Translations under genes and position numbers: made by a program
Assembly (NCBI RefSeq): GCF_003386095.1
Contig: NZ_QREG01000021.1
Coordinates: 1-64,000, forward strand
From: Marinoscillum furvescens DSM 4134
GTDB lineage: Bacteria > Bacteroidota > Bacteroidia > Cytophagales > Cyclobacteriaceae
Length of the DNA stretch: 64,000 nt
Direction of reading: 5' to 3'
The notes under the pieces: generated by a model
Told to the model about the DNA's origin: nothing
Seen by the model: only the letters and a program-made list of their open reading frames with translations
Database searches by the model: none
Part shown: positions 44,027 through 52,754 of the stretch, piece after piece
Numbering within the stretch: the stretch's first letter is position 1
Layout of the letters: every line of letters begins with the position of its first letter

Positions 44027-44935
44027 TTATTTTAGAGATTGTGTAATAGTGGCCACATTGCTTCGAAACATCCCGATATAGGTACCTTCTGCGGTACCAG
44101 GCTCGCCCATGGCATCACTGTAGAGGTAGCCGCCCAGTTTTACTTCATGTCCGCGCTGCTTGCAGCCCTCCAGCACAGCTTTTATGGCTTTGTCAGAAAC
44201 GCTCGTTTCCACAAAAATGGCCTTGATTTCATTGTCAATTATCAGGTCTGTAATGTCCGCAATGTCCCTTAGGCCAAAGTCAGAAACTGTGGAAATCCCC
44301 TGAATACCTTCTACGCGAATGTTGTACGCTCTACCAAAGTAGCGAAACGCATCATGAGCGGTTACCAGAATTCGTTGCTGTTCAGGAATGGATGCTAGTG
44401 TGGAGGTAGCATAGGAGTGGAGTGCTTCCAATTCTTCCAGGTATTGCACTGTGTTTTGCTGGTAATAATTAGCGTTAGTCGAGTCCACCTGCTGTAGTGT
44501 TGTGCTGATGTTTTGAACCACCTGCTTCCAGAGGTTTACGTCAAACCACACATGAGGATCATAGGTGTTTTCGTACTGCACGCTGGAGAGTAGTTCGGTC
44601 TTGTTTAGATTTTCGGCTGCCGCCAAAACAGTTTTTTGCCTACTCAGCTTTTGTAGTATATCTCCCATTTTTCCTTCGAGCAGTAGTCCATTATAGATGA
44701 TAATGTCTGCCTTGTTGAGCTTGGCCAAATCACCTTGTGTAGCCTTATAAAGGTGTGGGTCTACCCCCGGGCCCATCAAGGCTTCGGCATCCATTTTGTC
44801 ACCGGCTATATTGACCACAGCATCGTGCAACATCCCGGTGGTAGAGACCACTTTTAGGAGGTCGTTATTTGCTTCTTTAGAAGGGGTGCAGCCCCAAAAA
44901 AATATGATGAAAAAGAGCGTGAAAAATCTGTTCAT
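44027..44935 (-). CDS. Metal ABC transporter substrate-binding protein
   Basis: A 302-residue cluster-A-I binding protein (TroA/MntC/ZnuA family). A lipoprotein signal (MNRFFTLFFIIFFWGC, lipobox FWGC) tethers it. Metal-ligand positions are His in GVDPHLYKAT (about 61), His in YDPHVWFD (about 127), His in VTAHDAFRYFGRAYN (about 193) and Asp/Glu near residues 215-260. It lacks the long His-rich loop of ZnuA, so Mn(II) or Fe(II) is more likely than Zn(II). ATGA overlap with the repressor gene upstream. Confidence 0.9.
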   Translation of the reverse strand: MNRFFTLFFIIFFWGCTPSKEANNDLLKVVSTTGMLHDAVVNIAGDKMDAEALMGPGVDPHLYKATQGDLAKLNKADIIIYNGLLLEGKMGDILQKLSRQKTVLAAAENLNKTELLSSVQYENTYDPHVWFDVNLWKQVVQNISTTLQQVDSTNANYYQQNTVQYLEELEALHSYATSTLASIPEQQRILVTAHDAFRYFGRAYNIRVEGIQGISTVSDFGLRDIADITDLIIDNEIKAIFVETSVSDKAIKAVLEGCKQRGHEVKLGGYLYSDAMGEPGTAEGTYIGMFRSNVATITQSLK

Positions 44936-45600
44936 TTTACTGCTAACATTATCGTTTTGGCAATCTCACCGGAGAGGTAAATTTTTTCGTGTTCGTCAAT
45001 TTGAATCAATACCGAATTGTCAAATTCGACTTTGTCATGAATCATAATTTTAGACCCCAGTCTCATGTTGAGTTTGTCAAGGTGTCGGAGTAGGGAAGGG
45101 TCGCTATCAGGCACCTTCACCACGATGCCCTGAGTCTCTGGTTGAAGGTCTGCAAGGGGCAGTTGAGGAGCTTCTTTGATCTCTCCATTTTCATCTGGAA
45201 TGGGGTCTCCATGAGGATCCATGGTGGGGTGGCCTAGAAACTTATCTAGACGTTGTGTGAGAAGGGAAGATTTGATGTGCTCGAGTTGCTCTGCTACATC
45301 GTGCACTTCATCCCAGTTGAAGCCCAATTTTTCCACTAGAAAAACTTCCCAAAGGCGGTGCTTGCGAATTACTTGCAGCGCTATTTTTCGGCCGGAATCT
45401 GTAATGGAAACACCACGGTATTTCTGGTAGTGGACCACACCTTTTTTGGACAGCCGGCGTAGCATGTCACTCACTGATGCAGGCTTGGTAGCCATCTCAT
45501 CTGCTATAGAATTGGTAGATACATCCAGTCCGCTATCTTCAGATAGGTGGTATATAGCTTTCAGGTAGTTTTCTTCTGTCAGACTTAGTTCGGGGTTCAT
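44932..45600 (-). CDS. DtxR/MntR-family metal-dependent repressor
   Basis: A 222-residue regulator. The winged HTH spans about residues 1-65 (LTEENYLKAIYHLSEDSGLDVSTNSIADEM, in pieces, then SVSDMLRRLSKKGVV). The metal-binding dimerisation domain is at about 70-140 (KHRLWEVFLVEKLGFNWDEVHDVAEQLEHIKS, DKFLGHPTMDPHGDPIP). A FeoA/SH3-like C-terminal domain follows at about 150-222. It is the first gene of the metal uptake operon and lies beside a palindromic DtxR-type box, so it most likely represses the operon when Mn or Fe is plentiful. Confidence 0.92.
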   Translation of the reverse strand: MNPELSLTEENYLKAIYHLSEDSGLDVSTNSIADEMATKPASVSDMLRRLSKKGVVHYQKYRGVSITDSGRKIALQVIRKHRLWEVFLVEKLGFNWDEVHDVAEQLEHIKSSLLTQRLDKFLGHPTMDPHGDPIPDENGEIKEAPQLPLADLQPETQGIVVKVPDSDPSLLRHLDKLNMRLGSKIMIHDKVEFDNSVLIQIDEHEKIYLSGEIAKTIMLAVK

Positions 45601-45612
45601 GTGTCAAAGTTA

Positions 45613-45644
45613 AAAATATCTTTAGATATATCTAAAAATATTTT
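45613..45644. promoter_or_regulatory. DtxR/MntR operator
   Basis: TTTAGATATATCTAAA (45621-45636) is a perfect 16-bp palindrome of the DtxR/MntR box type, extended by near-complementary AAAATATC / AATATTTT arms. It lies 20 bases upstream of the repressor gene start and is the probable autoregulatory operator of the metal-uptake operon. Confidence 0.82.
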
Positions 45645-45906
45645 TCATTGTTATCGTTTAAAGACCTATAATAGTTTAAAAATCAGATATTAAGAGTGAG
45701 TTTATGAAAGTATTAAATGAACTGTTGTTGAGCGTTGGAATTGAGTGTTTGTAGAGAACTTCATGAATTAGTAGAAGATCAATATTTGCTGAAGGTGCCG
45801 GTATTTTTATAGATATTCGTTCAAATAAAGCTTGATATTCTTTTGGCATGTCCCCACGCTGATTAATATTGCTGTTTCAGAATTTTACTCACTTTTAATA
45901 AAGCAA

Positions 45907-46725
45907 ATGGAATTACGGGAAATCATAGAATCCGCCTGGGAGGATCGATCATTGATTACTAAGAAGGAAGTTTCGGTAGCGATCAAAACGCTTATCGATG
46001 ATTTGGATATTGGCAAACGTCGTATTGCTGAGCCTTTAGAAGATGGCTCTGGATGGAAGGTGAATGAGTGGATGAAAAAGGCTGTAATCCTATACTTCCC
46101 TATGATGAAAATGCAGCTGATAGAAGTGGGGCCTTTTCAGTTTCACGACAAGATGAAATTGAAGTCTGGATACGATCAATTGGGCGTCCGAGTAGTGCCT
46201 CATGCAATCGCTAGATATGGTGCATTTATCAATCGTGATACAGTGCTAATGCCGTCTTATGTAAATATAGGCGCTTACGTTGATTCAGGCACAATGGTAG
46301 ATACCTGGGCTACAGTAGGAAGTTGTGCGCAGATAGGTAAAGGTGTTCACCTGAGTGGCGGTGTAGGAATAGGTGGAGTTTTAGAACCAGTGCAAGCTGC
46401 TCCTGTTATTATAGAAGATAACGCATTTATTGGTTCGCGTTGCATCGTGGTAGAAGGCGTAAGAGTAGGTAAAGAGGCTGTTCTTGGAGCTAACGTTGTG
46501 TTGACTTCAAGCTCTAAGATAATCGACGTAACTGGAGACGAGCCTGTAGAGTACAGGGGGTATGTGCCAGAGCGTTCAGTGGTGATACCAGGTACCATGC
46601 CGAAGAAGTTTGCGGCAGGCGAGTATGGAGTGCCATGTGCGCTGATCATTGGCAAGCGAAAAGAAAGCACAGATAAGAAGACTTCTCTCAATTCTGCGCT
46701 TAGAGAAAATAACGTTGCAGTTTAA
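45907..46725 (+). CDS. dapD: 2,3,4,5-tetrahydropyridine-2,6-dicarboxylate N-succinyltransferase
   Basis: A 272-residue hexapeptide-repeat acyltransferase of the lysine/meso-diaminopimelate pathway, transferring succinyl from succinyl-CoA. The ATG at 45907 gives the normal N-terminus MELREIIESAWEDRS; the upstream in-frame extension is rejected. Left-handed beta-helix repeats run from about residue 100 to 210 (VNIGAYVDSGTMVDTWATVGSC, VHLSGGVGIGGVLEP, IGSRCIVVEGVRVGKEAVLGA). The C-terminus has the family's VPERSVVIPGTMPKKFA. Length is typical. It precedes genes for envelope proteins and lysA, the last enzyme of the same pathway. Confidence 0.95.
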   Translation: MELREIIESAWEDRSLITKKEVSVAIKTLIDDLDIGKRRIAEPLEDGSGWKVNEWMKKAVILYFPMMKMQLIEVGPFQFHDKMKLKSGYDQLGVRVVPHAIARYGAFINRDTVLMPSYVNIGAYVDSGTMVDTWATVGSCAQIGKGVHLSGGVGIGGVLEPVQAAPVIIEDNAFIGSRCIVVEGVRVGKEAVLGANVVLTSSSKIIDVTGDEPVEYRGYVPERSVVIPGTMPKKFAAGEYGVPCALIIGKRKESTDKKTSLNSALRENNVAV

Positions 46726-46743
46726 GAAATTTTGTTGGCACAC

Positions 46744-47580
46744 ATGTTGTTATCGATATGCTCGGGCCAACGGCTGACTTATATGCTGATAATCGTATTG
46801 TTATTAAGTTTACTTTCCGCTGGAGCACAGCCCACAAGCAGTGCTCCTGTGGATCGTCATAACTTCAAAAAGGGAGAACACCTCGAATTTAAGCTGAGCT
46901 ACGGATGGTTTACCGTGGGCAAAGCCTCCCTGGATATAGACAACAACTACCACCCATACCAAAACACTGATTGCTTTAAAGTAGATGTGAAAGGCTCCAC
47001 TGCTGGCTTGCTTGGAGTATTTACACACGTGGATGATCGGTGGGGTGCCTATGTGCGCAAGGATAACTTGTTGCCATTACATGCCTATCGTGATATCGAA
47101 GAGGGGAAATACATGCGTGTAGAGCGTACATACTTTGACCATGAAGCTGGCAAAGTAGAGGTGCTACGCTATGACCCTAGAAAAGAACAACGCAAACCGA
47201 AGCGCGTATATGAAATTCAGGGTGAGGTGTACGACCTAATGAGCTCCTATCTGTATTTGCGCAACCTCAACTTTTCCCAATATTCGAAAGGGGACACCAT
47301 TCGGGTAAAGACTTTCTATGAAGATGAGCTTTACAATTTCAGGCTTGTCTATGATGGGAAGGAAACAATGGATTCTAAAGTAGGAGAGATCTCAGCACAT
47401 CGATTGTATTTCCTCATTCCACCGAGTGATATTTTTCCTAACGAAAAAGGTATCATTGCATGGATATCTGCCGATCCGAACCACCTTCCGTTGCGAATTG
47501 AGGCCGAAATGTTTTTTGGAAAAGCCTATTGTGACCTTACTTCTTATAGAAATATAAAGTATGGTCCCGATTATCAATAG
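46744..47580 (+). CDS. DUF3108 family periplasmic protein
   Basis: A 278-residue secreted protein. The ATG at 46744 gives a signal peptide with an Arg before the hydrophobic core (QRLTYMLIIVLLLSLLSAGAQ); the ATG at 46783 is a possible shorter start. The DUF3108 fold follows: FKKGEHLEFKLSYGWFTVGKASLDI (in pieces, about residues 40-65), RVERTYFDHEAG, and a C-terminal part with IAWISADPNHLPLRIEAEM (about 240-258). The family is widespread in the Bacteroidota and Gammaproteobacteria, with no activity known to me. It lies 18 bases after dapD, on the same strand. Confidence 0.78.
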   Translation: MLLSICSGQRLTYMLIIVLLLSLLSAGAQPTSSAPVDRHNFKKGEHLEFKLSYGWFTVGKASLDIDNNYHPYQNTDCFKVDVKGSTAGLLGVFTHVDDRWGAYVRKDNLLPLHAYRDIEEGKYMRVERTYFDHEAGKVEVLRYDPRKEQRKPKRVYEIQGEVYDLMSSYLYLRNLNFSQYSKGDTIRVKTFYEDELYNFRLVYDGKETMDSKVGEISAHRLYFLIPPSDIFPNEKGIIAWISADPNHLPLRIEAEMFFGKAYCDLTSYRNIKYGPDYQ

Positions 47581-47605
47581 TCTGTTTCTATATTTGCGCC
47601 TAATT

Positions 47606-48205
47606 ATGAATGTTATCAGGAATTTTGTTTTCGTCGCAGTATTTGCTTTTGTGGCAGCCTGTGGTGGTGAAAAGGTGAGTAAAGGGGATAAACTTTACAG
47701 TCTGGGAAAGTATAAGGAAGCCATTGCTGCCTACAATGCCGAACTGGAGTCTCATCAAGAGAGTGTTCACATCTTGTACAATAGAGGTAGATCCTACGAA
47801 GAGACTGGGCAGTTAGAGAAAGCAGAAGCTGATTTTCTCAAGGTACTGGAAAAAGACGAAAGAAACCTGAATGCAAATTTGAGCCTGGCTAAGCTCTACT
47901 ATCGAATGAAGTCTTATAATCAGGCAGTTTTGTTTGCTGATAAGGCGATAGAACTTAACGAAAACTCTGCACAGGCGCACTTTTTAGTAGCCAGAGCTAA
48001 GCACCAGCTCGGCTATGTAGACAGTGCGTTGGAGTCCTACAGTTTGGCCATCAACATTAACCGAGACTATGGCGAAGCTTATCTATACAGAGGAGCTTTG
48101 AAGGTGCACAAAAAGCAGTCAAGTTCTGCTTGTGAGGATTTCCGAAAGGCCGTAAACCTCAACGTGCCCGAGGCTAAATCCATACTAAAAAAGTATTGTA
48201 AATAA
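47606..48205 (+). CDS. TPR lipoprotein
   Basis: A 199-residue protein from the ATG at 47606, which gives a lipoprotein signal (VAVFAFVAACGG, lipobox VAAC, about residue 19). About four to five tetratricopeptide repeats follow: LYSLGKYKEAIAAYNAEL, ILYNRGRSYEETGQLEKAEADFLKVL, ANLSLAKLYYRMKSYNQAVLFADKAI and later ones. TPR lipoproteins of this size mediate protein contacts in the periplasm. The gene starts 25 bases after the DUF3108 gene. An alternative start at 47561 would overlap the previous gene and lacks a signal peptide. Confidence 0.8.
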   Translation: MNVIRNFVFVAVFAFVAACGGEKVSKGDKLYSLGKYKEAIAAYNAELESHQESVHILYNRGRSYEETGQLEKAEADFLKVLEKDERNLNANLSLAKLYYRMKSYNQAVLFADKAIELNENSAQAHFLVARAKHQLGYVDSALESYSLAININRDYGEAYLYRGALKVHKKQSSSACEDFRKAVNLNVPEAKSILKKYCK

Positions 48206-48217
48206 CTTTCCAAAGTC

Positions 48218-49363
48218 TTGAAAGATTTTCTAGCGGGCTTTTCTAATCTGGAAACGCCCTTTTATTTTTATGATCTCTCTATTCTGGATGAGACGATTTC
48301 GGCTATTCGGCAGGCCAATAGGTACGGCTATCACATCCACTATGCCCTCAAGGCTAACAACAATCCACGTATTCTGGAGCGCATCCGAAAGGCTGGGTTT
48401 GGTGTGGACTGTGTTAGCGGTAATGAAATTCGAATTGGGTTGGAAAATGATTTTGACGCGAGTCATGTCGTACTCGCAGGAGTAGGTAAGACCGATAAGG
48501 AAATCCAATACGCCATAGATCAGAACATCTTTTCCTTCAATGTTGAATCCATTCAGGAGCTGGAAGTGATCAATGAGATTGCGACCAAAAAGGGGAAGGT
48601 GGCTAATGTATCCATTCGGATCAACCCTGCCATAGATGCAGGTACCCATCATTACATCACTACAGGAGCGAAAGAGAATAAATTTGGCATCTCTGAAGAT
48701 GAGCTTTTTGGAGCATTGGTCCAGATCCAGGCCATGACCAATATTCATTTCATTGGTCTGCACTACCACATAGGCTCTCAAATCATGGATCTGGGGCGCT
48801 TCAAAAACCTTGCTGTTCGGGTGAATGACATTCAGCAAAAGCTTGTGGCTAAAGGCGTGGAGCTACCTCACCTTAATGTTGGGGGTGGATTGGGTATAGA
48901 TTACGAAAACCCCGATGAAAACCCTGTGCCTGACTTTGAGACCTACTTCAAAACTTTTCATGAAAACCTGGAATTGTTGCCCGGTCAGGAGCTGCATTTT
49001 GAATTAGGACGATCTGTAGTAGGCCAGTGTGGCTCACTTATCAGTAGAGCGCTCTATGTCAAAGAGGGTAGTGATACCAACTTCCTGATCATCGATGCGG
49101 GTATGAACGACCTCATGCGTCCGGCACTCTATCAGGCACAGCACAAAGTGATTAGCTTGTCTGGGCGATCAGAAGAAAAGAAATACGATGTAGTGGGGCC
49201 AGTGTGCGAGTCGTCAGATACGTTTGGAAAAGGGCTGATGCTGCCTGAAACCAAACGCGGTGATTTTTTGGTGATTCGTTCGGCTGGAGCATATGGTGAG
49301 ACCATGAAAAACACCTATAATGCTCGCGAACTAGCTAAGCCGTATTATTCGGAAGATTTCTAA
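48218..49363 (+). CDS. lysA: Diaminopimelate decarboxylase
   Basis: A 381-residue PLP enzyme converting meso-diaminopimelate to lysine. The PLP lysine is in HYALKANNNP (Lys45). The His before the phosphate site is in GLHYHIGSQ (about 188), the Gly-rich loop is VGGGLGIDY (about 223-231), and the catalytic Cys is in GPVCESSDTFG (about 328). The start codon is TTG at 48218; no in-frame ATG lies near and the N-terminus LETPFYFYD is complete. It follows the TPR gene by 12 bases and its stop overlaps the convergent nhaC gene by 4 bases. Confidence 0.9.
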   Translation: MKDFLAGFSNLETPFYFYDLSILDETISAIRQANRYGYHIHYALKANNNPRILERIRKAGFGVDCVSGNEIRIGLENDFDASHVVLAGVGKTDKEIQYAIDQNIFSFNVESIQELEVINEIATKKGKVANVSIRINPAIDAGTHHYITTGAKENKFGISEDELFGALVQIQAMTNIHFIGLHYHIGSQIMDLGRFKNLAVRVNDIQQKLVAKGVELPHLNVGGGLGIDYENPDENPVPDFETYFKTFHENLELLPGQELHFELGRSVVGQCGSLISRALYVKEGSDTNFLIIDAGMNDLMRPALYQAQHKVISLSGRSEEKKYDVVGPVCESSDTFGKGLMLPETKRGDFLVIRSAGAYGETMKNTYNARELAKPYYSEDF

Positions 49364-50778
49364 ATCGCAAAACCAATAACCAGATACAGTAAGATAGCCA
49401 GTCCTCCGGTGGCCAAAGCATAGGGCAACTGCGTGCGTACATGATCGATGTGATCAGAGCCGGAGGCCATGGATGCTATCAGCGTGGTGTCAGATATTGG
49501 AGAACAGTGATCTCCGAAGACGCCACCACCCAGCACGGCTGCTACTGCCAGTGGCAGGTGCAGATCTACCGCCTGAGCGAGCGGTACCACTATAGATATC
49601 ATGATGGCGAAGGTCCCCCATGAGGTGCCTGTACTAAAGGCTATAAAACAACTTGTGACAAAGATGACAGCCGGCGCCAATGATGGAGAAAGCCATGATT
49701 CGGTTACCCCAGCTACATACACACCCGTGCCCAGAGCCTTACAGAGATTGCCGATAGCAAAGGCCATCATCATTAAGGTAGCCATAGAAAGCATATCTTT
49801 CATACCTGCCATGCTTTCTTCGATGAATGCTGTGAGATTGATTTTCTTTTGAAACGCATAATATGCGCCCGCAAACATAACCGCGAGCGTCACAGCATAT
49901 AGTACCGCAGCAGAGCCCGAAGCATCCGCAATAGATGCCCAAAGGTTGGCTCCCAGTGTCTGATCTTCCTGAGGGTTCCAGCCTGTATAAACTAAAAATA
50001 GCGGCATAGAGATGATCATTACCGCCAGAGGAATAAGCATATTTCTGGCCTTTCCATCGTCTTCCAATGCTGGGTTGGAAATGCTTTTGACCGGTGCAGA
50101 AGTCTGCGCTTCAAATCGTTTCATTGGCCCGAAGTTTTTACCTGTTACCGCCAATGTGAAAACTAAAATAAGGGTAAGAATGGGGTAGAAGTTGTACCCG
50201 ATACTGTAAAGAAGCGTCTGAAAAGGAGCTACGCCCTCATAGACAGCCAGTAAGCCAATGATATAGGCACCCCAGGCGTTGATAGGAAAAAGGATGCATG
50301 ATGGAGCTGAGCTGCTGTCAGCCAGATAGGCGAGTTTTTGGCGTGATATGCCAAACCGATCAAAAAGCGATTGAAATACCGTGCCTACAGTAAGTATTGA
50401 AATGTTTGATTCAATAAAAATCAGAAAACCTGTGAGACTAGCGGCCACCTGAAGTTTGGATTTTGGCTGCTTGCTTCGCAGGATACTCGTTTGAATTGTT
50501 TTTACAAAGCCATTAATGCCTCCTGAGTATTTGATCAGCTGAATGAGGGCGCCAATGAGCAAGGTGAACAAAATAGTTCGCGTGTTTCCCGGACTCGCAA
50601 ATACGTCGATGAGTGCATCTACAGTATTTAGCAATCCCTGAAATACATTGCCACCAGCTATGATGATATAACCCAGGGCAAGTCCTAATAGGAGGGAAAT
50701 CAGTACTTGTTTGGTGCGGATAGCCAATACAATGGCAAAAAGTGGGGGTAGGATGGATAAAAAACCAAAATCTGTCAT
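49360..50778 (-). CDS. NhaC-family Na+/H+ antiporter
   Basis: A 472-residue membrane protein of the NhaC/ion transporter family with about 12 helices. Signatures include LLIGALIQLIKYSGGINGF (about residues 73-91), the Ser/Asp pair in YLADSSSAPSCILFPINAWGA (about 145-165), and near the C-terminus TGTSWGTFAIMISI, GGGVFGDHCSPISDTTLIASMAS. It exchanges cytoplasmic Na+ (or another monovalent solute) for protons. It overlaps the DUF4136 stop by TAATG at its start, and its 3' end overlaps lysA. Confidence 0.88.
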   Translation of the reverse strand: MTDFGFLSILPPLFAIVLAIRTKQVLISLLLGLALGYIIIAGGNVFQGLLNTVDALIDVFASPGNTRTILFTLLIGALIQLIKYSGGINGFVKTIQTSILRSKQPKSKLQVAASLTGFLIFIESNISILTVGTVFQSLFDRFGISRQKLAYLADSSSAPSCILFPINAWGAYIIGLLAVYEGVAPFQTLLYSIGYNFYPILTLILVFTLAVTGKNFGPMKRFEAQTSAPVKSISNPALEDDGKARNMLIPLAVMIISMPLFLVYTGWNPQEDQTLGANLWASIADASGSAAVLYAVTLAVMFAGAYYAFQKKINLTAFIEESMAGMKDMLSMATLMMMAFAIGNLCKALGTGVYVAGVTESWLSPSLAPAVIFVTSCFIAFSTGTSWGTFAIMISIVVPLAQAVDLHLPLAVAAVLGGGVFGDHCSPISDTTLIASMASGSDHIDHVRTQLPYALATGGLAILLYLVIGFAI

Positions 50779-51341
50779 TAGTGGGTTTTCAGTGATTCGT
50801 CTTTACGATTGGATTTTGCCCGGTAAAGGTACGTATCGAAAAGCATTGCGATTGCATCTTTAAGGATTTCTTCTTTGCTGTCTTTTTTTGCGTATTTGTT
50901 GAGGTCCACACTGGCTTGCCACACGAGTTTTCCAGTAGTCCGGTCAGTCAGTTCAAGTAAAATAACTGATTCTAGAATTGTGCGGATCGTATACTCTCTG
51001 TAGTTAAAATTATAAAAAGAGGTGCGCTCTGTCACTTCAGAACGCTGAGCAGAGACTAGCTCATACCGTAAAATCAGCTCCGGATCATTCGATACGCGCC
51101 TGTAAGACCGCTCATCCATCTGTTTTTCCAACTCTGAAGCGATAATGGACTGAACCTCCACGCCTTCAGCGGATATTTCACGCTGACCAGACTTGTAGTT
51201 TACGATTTCGTAAGTTTCATATGCAGCAAACCGTGCTTTTTCATTTGTAAAATGAATGACTTTTGGGCTACAGCTCCAAAAAATAAGGCTTATAATCCCT
51301 CCTAAGATCATAAGCCTTGCTGTGCTTTTCAGTATACTCAT
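50778..51341 (-). CDS. DUF4136 lipoprotein
   Basis: A 187-residue lipoprotein (MSILKSTARLMILGGIISLIFWSC, lipobox FWSC, Cys about residue 24). The DUF4136 fold follows: YETYEIVNYKSGQREIS (about 41-57), IIASELEKQMDERSYRRVS (about 66-84), DPELILRYELVSAQR, then LLELTDRTTGKLVWQASVDLNKY (about 130-152). The family is periplasmic and of unknown function. A 9-bp inverted repeat (51285-51293 / 51310-51318) lies within the signal-peptide codons. Its stop codon overlaps the nhaC start. Confidence 0.8.
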   Translation of the reverse strand: MSILKSTARLMILGGIISLIFWSCSPKVIHFTNEKARFAAYETYEIVNYKSGQREISAEGVEVQSIIASELEKQMDERSYRRVSNDPELILRYELVSAQRSEVTERTSFYNFNYREYTIRTILESVILLELTDRTTGKLVWQASVDLNKYAKKDSKEEILKDAIAMLFDTYLYRAKSNRKDESLKTH

Positions 51342-51354
51342 ATATGCAGATACG

Positions 51355-51552
51355 TCATCCTGCCAGCTCGAGTTGGCGTACGGTGTTCAGTGATTGTAGA
51401 ATTTTATTGATAAGCTTTTCAGGGGTATCTGAAAATTCATAAAGAATATCAAACCTGTCTACGTTAGAACTAGTGGTGATGACCACATCATAGTCCTTCA
51501 TGGTACCTTTCTGGTATGCGTCAATGTCGGGATTGTACCAAATAAATTGCAT
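51355..51552 (-). CDS. Small hypothetical protein (65 aa)
   Basis: A 65-residue acidic protein without a signal peptide, starting MQFIWYNPDIDAYQKGT and ending LNTVRQLELAG. It has a mixed alpha/beta pattern with a helix at about residues 46-60. I do not recognise the family; it could be a small adaptor or part of a partner-binding pair. It lies 13 bases upstream of the DUF4136 gene on the same strand and may be its operon partner. Confidence 0.6.
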   Translation of the reverse strand: MQFIWYNPDIDAYQKGTMKDYDVVITTSSNVDRFDILYEFSDTPEKLINKILQSLNTVRQLELAG

Positions 51553-51680
51553 GCTATTGGGATGTTTTGGTAACGTATTGTAAATATAGTAGAATTGATT
51601 CTTGATTTAATACAAAAATTAAGGAAAAGGTAACCAATCCACAACGTTTTTTTAATTTATATAAGAAACCTTACTAACGG

Positions 51681-52589
51681 TCAGTTGTCTCTGTGTCGCA
51701 TCCAGATCTCATCGATTAGTGAAGAATCTCGCACTATATCTCCAGTGTTGGTGTCTATGCTCACTACCGGAAGGTACCCCGTGTGACTCCACTCAGAATC
51801 TTCCAGGCTAGCTTGAAAAGGTACGGTTTCGCCCACCTGACCACTATTGATGGGGTAGATCATATCGATTGTTTCAGAGTATTGCTTTTCGTCGTAGGTA
51901 TATTGTCCAGATCCTGCAGCATATACTTCGTCTCCTTCCTGGTTGAAATACACCCAGGTAAAATGCGTGGGAGTGATGAGTTTGAGGTATCCGATAAAGT
52001 CTGGGTATTCTAGAAAACTGCCTTCAGGTTTTTCCCTATAGGAAGCAAGCTCCCAGGTTCCGTGTAGCTCATCGGAATTGTCTGGAGCACTGATTCGCGC
52101 CCACTTTTCTTCTATTTTGTTTGAATCGATGACAATCATCTCTCCGGATTCAGGATCCATGTCCATTACTTTGGCGTAGCCTGTATGATACCAAACATCA
52201 TTTTCCAGTTTTACGGTGAAAGGAATAGCCTGGCCGAGTTCACTACTCCCTGGAGGGTAGAAGTATTCGATATCTTCGATGTATTGCCCGTTTTCTATCT
52301 TATACTGTCCGCCTCCCAGACCTAGCAGTTTGTCATTGGAGATGTCGTAGCTAAACCACGTGAAATGATCGTTCGTTAAGTGTTTTTCGTATTTGATACT
52401 ATCTCCATAAGAGGTCCACTCCCCGTCATCGCTCTGGTGCGGTACATAGCCTATCAGTTGCCATGATCCTTTCAGCTCGAGAGGAGCATCTGTTGCGGTT
52501 TCTTTGGAAGTTTGCTTACCTCCCTGACTGCAAGCAAATACGGTCATACTTCCAGCAATAATTAGGATTTGGGGTAGAGTGGGGCTCAT
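51681..52589 (-). CDS. Lipoprotein with two tandem lipocalin-like repeats
   Basis: A 302-residue lipoprotein (MSPTLPQILIIAGSMTVFAC, lipobox VFAC). Two repeats of about 125 residues align. Repeat 1 (about residues 41-172) has GSWQLIGYV, NDHFTWFSY, GGGQYKIENGQY, EDIEYFYPPGSSELGQAIPF and YHTGYAKV. Repeat 2 (about 177-300) has GTWELASYR, PTHFTWVYF, GSGQYTYDEKQYSETIDMIYPINSGQVGETVPF and SHTGYLPV. Each looks like one lipocalin-like beta unit. The ligand is unknown. It is a single-gene unit with no co-directional gene downstream within 120 bases. Confidence 0.78.
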   Translation of the reverse strand: MSPTLPQILIIAGSMTVFACSQGGKQTSKETATDAPLELKGSWQLIGYVPHQSDDGEWTSYGDSIKYEKHLTNDHFTWFSYDISNDKLLGLGGGQYKIENGQYIEDIEYFYPPGSSELGQAIPFTVKLENDVWYHTGYAKVMDMDPESGEMIVIDSNKIEEKWARISAPDNSDELHGTWELASYREKPEGSFLEYPDFIGYLKLITPTHFTWVYFNQEGDEVYAAGSGQYTYDEKQYSETIDMIYPINSGQVGETVPFQASLEDSEWSHTGYLPVVSIDTNTGDIVRDSSLIDEIWMRHRDN

Positions 52590-52754
52590 GACGTTATCTT
52601 TTTGGGTTGTAGATAAAATTTAATAGAAAATGGGCGTAATTCAAATCATTTAGCTGATTTTATCTACCATTGGGTAAGTATAAAAATGAGTGGTCTGAGT
52701 GTAGAAAATTGAATTTTTCTTATCTTCATCCCTTCACCTGCATCGTCTTTATTT

